From: Variovorax sp. Root411
GTDB lineage: Bacteria > Pseudomonadota > Gammaproteobacteria > Burkholderiales > Burkholderiaceae_C
Length of the DNA: 64,000 bases
Direction of reading: 5' to 3'
Assembly: GCF_001425205.1 (NCBI RefSeq)
Contig: NZ_LMDW01000012.1
Location: 203,584 to 267,583, forward strand
The position numbers and the translations under genes were made by a program. Below are positions 60,901 through 64,000 of this stretch, piece after piece. The number at the start of each line of letters is the position of its first letter. Position 1 is the first letter of the stretch. A model generated the notes under the pieces. It was not told the origin of the DNA. It saw nothing but the letters and a program-made list of their open reading frames with translations, and searched no databases.

Positions 60901-62960
60901 GCCTTCTCGACCTCGACAAGGCAGTCGTAGAAGGTGGGCCCCCGGCCGATGTCGGTCAGGCGCTGGCTCGTCAGTTCGTTGACGTTGGTGCCGTCCACGC
61001 CGAGCTTGCGCCACCAGATGCCCATGCCGTGCACCACGCCCTGCCGCGCGCGGCGCGAGACCTCGGCGCGGCAGCGGTGCTCGCCGCGCTTGTTGAACAC
61101 GCGCACCATCGCGCCGTCCTCGATGCCGCGCGCGGCGGCATCGGCCTCGTGGATCTCGAGCAGCGGCTCGACCTCGATGGCGCGCAGGCTCGTCACGTTG
61201 ACGAAGGTCGAATTGAGAAAGTTGCGCGCCGGCGGCGAGATCATGGCCAGCGGGAATTCGGTCGAGCTGCCGGCCGGCTCCCAGTTGGGCACGTGATCGG
61301 GCAGGCCATCGATGCCCATGGCCTCGAGTCGCGCGCTGAAGAATTCGCAGCGGCCCGAGGGCGTGGGGAATTTGCCATCGGCAAACGGCGCCTCGGGCAG
61401 CTTCAGGCTGGTGAAGCCCTGCGCCAGCAGCTCGGGAAAGTCGATGGTGTTCCCGGCGAAGGCGGTTCGGCACAGGGTCTCGTCGTCGTCGCAGAAGCAG
61501 GGCTCGTCGAAACCCATGCGGCGCGCCAGCTCGCGGAACACCCAGGCGTTACTGCGGGCCTCGCCGCGCGGCGCCACGGCCGGGCGGTTCAGCAGCACGT
61601 CGGTGTGGCCGTAGCTGCAGTGGATGTCCCAGTGCTCCAGCTGCGTGGTGGCGGGCAGCAGGTAGTCGGCATAGTCGGCGGTGTCGGTGCGGAACTGCTC
61701 CAGCACCACGGTGAACAGGTCTTCGCGCGCGAAGCCCGCCGCCACCTTGGCCGACTCGGGCGCCACCGCCACGGGGTTGCTGTTGTAGACCACGATGGCC
61801 TTCACCGGGTTGGCGGTGTCGAGCAGCGCGTCGCCGATGGTGCTCATGTTGATGGTGCGCGGCTTGCGGCCGGCCAGCAGGTCGGGGCGCTGCAGCGCGG
61901 CGCGGTCGACCGGGTAGTGGCCCGAGCTGCTCAGCAGCAGGCCGCCCGCGCGGTCGCGCCAGGCGCCGACGAGCGCCGGCAGGCAGGCAATGGCGCGCGC
62001 CGCGTTGCCGCCGCCGCGCACGCGCTGCATGCCGTAGTTCAGACGGATGGCGGCCGGCTTGGTGGTGCCGTAGGCCCTGGCCAGCGACACGATCTGTTCC
62101 TCGGGAATGCCGCAGACTTCGGCCGCGCGCGACGGCGGCCATTGCAGAGCGCGCTCGCGCAGCTGCTTCCAACCCAGCGTGTGGTTGGCGATGTAGTCGT
62201 GGTCGAGCCAGTCGTGCACGATCAGCTCGTGCATCAAGGCCAATGCCAGCGCGGCGTCGGTGCCGGGCAACAGCGCGACGTGCTCGTCGCACTTGTCGGC
62301 GGTTTCCGTCTTGCGCGGGTCGATGCACACCAGCCGCGCGCCGGCGCGCCTGGCGGTCTGGGCGTGGCGCCAGAAATGCAGGTTGCTGGCGATGGAATTG
62401 CTGCCCCAGATCAGGATCAGCTTTGCCTCGGCGAAGAACTCGATGCGCATGCCGACCTTGGCGCCCAGGGTGTGGACCATGGCCTCGCCGCCGGCCATCG
62501 AGCAGATGGTGCGGTCCAGCAGCGAGGCGCCCAGTTTGTGGAAAAAACGACGGTCCATCGACTCGCCCTGCACCAGGCCCATGGTGCCCGCATAGCTATA
62601 GGGGACAATGACTTCGGGTTTTCCCTGTAATACTCGAAGATGCGCGGCGATGTCGTCCAGTGCGGCATCCCAGCTCACCGGCTCGAACTGGCCGCTTCCC
62701 TTGGGGCCGATGCGTTTCAGGGGCTGTACCAGCCGTTCCGCGTGGTCGTTGCGCTCGATGTAGCGCGACACCTTGGTGCACAGCACCCCGCCCGTGTGCG
62801 AATGGGCAGAGTTGCCCTGCAGCTTCACGGCCACGCCGTCCCTGACGGTGGTGACGAGTGCGCATGTGTCCGGGCAATCGTGAGGGCATGCGCCCAGCAC
62901 GGTGGTCGATGCGGGCTGGGAAGGTGCTTTTTCGAGCAAGGTATCCGGTGCGTGGGCCAT
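60897..62960 (-). CDS. molybdopterin-dependent oxidoreductase (BisC/formate-dehydrogenase-like)
   Basis: A 687-residue molybdenum enzyme. An N-terminal [4Fe-4S] site is formed by C25, C29, C33 and C61 in the pattern CPHDCPDTC...GGVLC. Molybdopterin-binding segments include LILIWGSNSIASNLHFWRHA, LVCIDPRKTETADKCDE and DYADYLLPATTQLEHWD, and a C-terminal guanine-dinucleotide domain ends the protein. No Tat signal is present, so it is cytoplasmic. Substrate and electron partner are unknown; no other subunit is adjacent. It is coupled to the peptidase gene by a GTGA overlap. Confidence 0.92.
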   Translation of the reverse strand: MAHAPDTLLEKAPSQPASTTVLGACPHDCPDTCALVTTVRDGVAVKLQGNSAHSHTGGVLCTKVSRYIERNDHAERLVQPLKRIGPKGSGQFEPVSWDAALDDIAAHLRVLQGKPEVIVPYSYAGTMGLVQGESMDRRFFHKLGASLLDRTICSMAGGEAMVHTLGAKVGMRIEFFAEAKLILIWGSNSIASNLHFWRHAQTARRAGARLVCIDPRKTETADKCDEHVALLPGTDAALALALMHELIVHDWLDHDYIANHTLGWKQLRERALQWPPSRAAEVCGIPEEQIVSLARAYGTTKPAAIRLNYGMQRVRGGGNAARAIACLPALVGAWRDRAGGLLLSSSGHYPVDRAALQRPDLLAGRKPRTINMSTIGDALLDTANPVKAIVVYNSNPVAVAPESAKVAAGFAREDLFTVVLEQFRTDTADYADYLLPATTQLEHWDIHCSYGHTDVLLNRPAVAPRGEARSNAWVFRELARRMGFDEPCFCDDDETLCRTAFAGNTIDFPELLAQGFTSLKLPEAPFADGKFPTPSGRCEFFSARLEAMGIDGLPDHVPNWEPAGSSTEFPLAMISPPARNFLNSTFVNVTSLRAIEVEPLLEIHEADAAARGIEDGAMVRVFNKRGEHRCRAEVSRRARQGVVHGMGIWWRKLGVDGTNVNELTSQRLTDIGRGPTFYDCLVEVEKA

Positions 62961-63011
62961 CGGGCAAGTCTAATTTGTGCGCGAATCAGAGCGCAGGAGG
63001 AGGTTTTGATC

Positions 63012-64000
63012 ATGTTGAATCGACGTCGTTTTTCTTTGGCCGCGGGCGCGGCTGCCACCCTGGGTGGCTTCGGCATTGCGCGTGCGCAGGGCGACACGCC
63101 GCTGGTGCTGGGCCAGTCGGCTCCATTCACCGGACCGGCGGCGCAGCTGGGCATCCAGTTCCATCAGGGCGCGAAGCTGTTCCTGGACGCCTACAACGCC
63201 CAGCCGGGCCACCGCAACGTGGTGATCAAGAACCTCGACGACGGCTACGAACCCGAGCGCTGCGCCGCCAATACGCAGAAGCTGATCGATGAGGACGTGT
63301 TCGCCCTCTTCGGCTACGTCGGCACGCCGACCAGCCTGGCTGCGCTGCCGCTGGCGGCGAAGGACAAGATGCCGTTCATCGCCCCGTTCACCGGCGCGAT
63401 GTCGCTGCGCGAGCCTTTCCAGAAGAACGTGTTCCACGTGCGCGCCTCGTACAACGACGAGACGGCGCTGATGGTGAAGCAGCTCACGCACCTGGGCCTG
63501 AAGAAGATCGCGGTCTTCTACCAGAACGATGCCTACGGCAAGGCCGGGCTCGACGGCGTGACGCTGGCGCTGTTGCAGCAGGAGCTGAAGCCGGTGGTGC
63601 TGGCGACGGTGGAGCGCAACTCGGTCGAAGTGGCGCCGGCGGTGAAGGCGATCGTGGCGGCCCGGCCCGACGCGGTGGTGCAGGTTGGCACGTACAAGGC
63701 CTGCGCGGCCTTCATCCGCGAGGCGCGCAAGGCGGGCTACGGCGGCACCTTCTTCAACATGTCTTTCGTCGGCACGCAGGCGCTGGCGGACGAACTGGGC
63801 AAGCAGGCGGCAGGCGTGGTGGTGACGCAGGTGGTTCCCTCGCCCTACAACCCGGCGAATGCGCTGGCGCGCGAGTTCGCTGACGCGGTGCACAAGGCCG
63901 GCAACGGTGCGAGCGCCAATTTTTCGAGCATGGAGGGCTACCTGGCCGCGAAGGTGCTGACCGAGGGCCTGCGCAAGGCGCCGGCCAAGCCCACGCGCGA
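63012..64000 (+). CDS. branched-chain amino-acid type ABC substrate-binding protein (incomplete)
   Basis: At least 329 residues, running past the window end without a stop. The signal peptide has twin arginines (RRRFSLAAGAAATLGG) and ends near ARAQ. The mature part starts with the LivJ/LivK pattern PLVLGQSAPFTGPAAQLG and contains FALFGYVGTPTSLAALPLA, typical of Peripla_BP_6. A strong AGGAGGAGG site precedes the ATG by 8 bases. It binds amino acids or other small amides or acids. It is divergent from the molybdopterin oxidoreductase gene; the 51-base gap must carry both promoters. Only the C-terminus is missing. Confidence 0.92.
   Translation, partial: MLNRRRFSLAAGAAATLGGFGIARAQGDTPLVLGQSAPFTGPAAQLGIQFHQGAKLFLDAYNAQPGHRNVVIKNLDDGYEPERCAANTQKLIDEDVFALFGYVGTPTSLAALPLAAKDKMPFIAPFTGAMSLREPFQKNVFHVRASYNDETALMVKQLTHLGLKKIAVFYQNDAYGKAGLDGVTLALLQQELKPVVLATVERNSVEVAPAVKAIVAARPDAVVQVGTYKACAAFIREARKAGYGGTFFNMSFVGTQALADELGKQAAGVVVTQVVPSPYNPANALAREFADAVHKAGNGASANFSSMEGYLAAKVLTEGLRKAPAKPTR

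Overview
The window is chromosomal DNA of a high-GC betaproteobacterium, most likely Variovorax or a close relative in the Comamonadaceae. This is inferred from the strong G/C bias at third codon positions, the many orphan Bug/TctC-type binding proteins and ABC transporters for small organic nutrients, the gentisate and polyhydroxyalkanoate genes, and a repetitive intergenic palindrome that I associate with this group. Genes are densely packed. Many neighbours share 4-base ATGA or GTGA overlaps. I see no rRNA, tRNA, insertion sequence, prophage or CRISPR array.

Region 1 (1-13956) looks like catabolism of an amine or amino-acid derivative. An Lrp/AsnC regulator, an omega-type aminotransferase, a 2-hydroxyacid dehydrogenase and a GNAT acetyltransferase lie on the minus strand. 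Facing them, a plus-strand operon encodes a DadA/PuuB-like FAD oxidoreductase, a complete Dpp-type ABC transporter, a D-malate/tartrate dehydrogenase and a succinate-semialdehyde dehydrogenase. Region 2 (13967-28294) is mixed. It holds an alginate-lyase-fold lipoprotein with a LamG domain, a GRDP-like protein with eight perfect-length Trp-Cys repeats, a CHASE-GGDEF-EAL protein, ssb, a CLC exchanger, uvrA, a PIN-domain gene coupled to an unknown gene, and an EamA exporter.

Region 3 (28312-38645) is a divergent carbohydrate locus. A GntR/UTRA regulator, a GlpD-like dehydrogenase and an FGGY kinase face a sugar ABC transporter, an aldo/keto reductase and a class I (DhnA-type) aldolase. Together they outline import, phosphorylation, oxidation to a ketose phosphate and aldol cleavage, probably to dihydroxyacetone phosphate. 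Two copies of TGTCATAACA flank the divergent promoter region and are operator candidates. Region 4 (38770-45345) holds a 1569-residue secreted mosaic protein with a di-heme cytochrome section, an orphan ATP-synthase c-subunit and a SulP transporter.

Region 5 (45728-54999) contains a TesB thioesterase, a lipoprotein, an FAD oxidoreductase, two TctC binding proteins and a LysR-controlled 3-hydroxybenzoate/gentisate operon that has no visible maleylpyruvate isomerase. Region 6 (55117-64000) covers acyl-CoA and polyhydroxyalkanoate genes, a CoA-transferase, a lipoprotein peptidase coupled to a molybdopterin oxidoreductase, and a branched-chain amino-acid binding protein cut by the window end.

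Four copies of a composite palindromic repeat sit at 3172-3350, 29151-29371, 35437-35690 and 45470-45640. Each lies between two genes read in the same direction, and one splits the sugar ABC operon.
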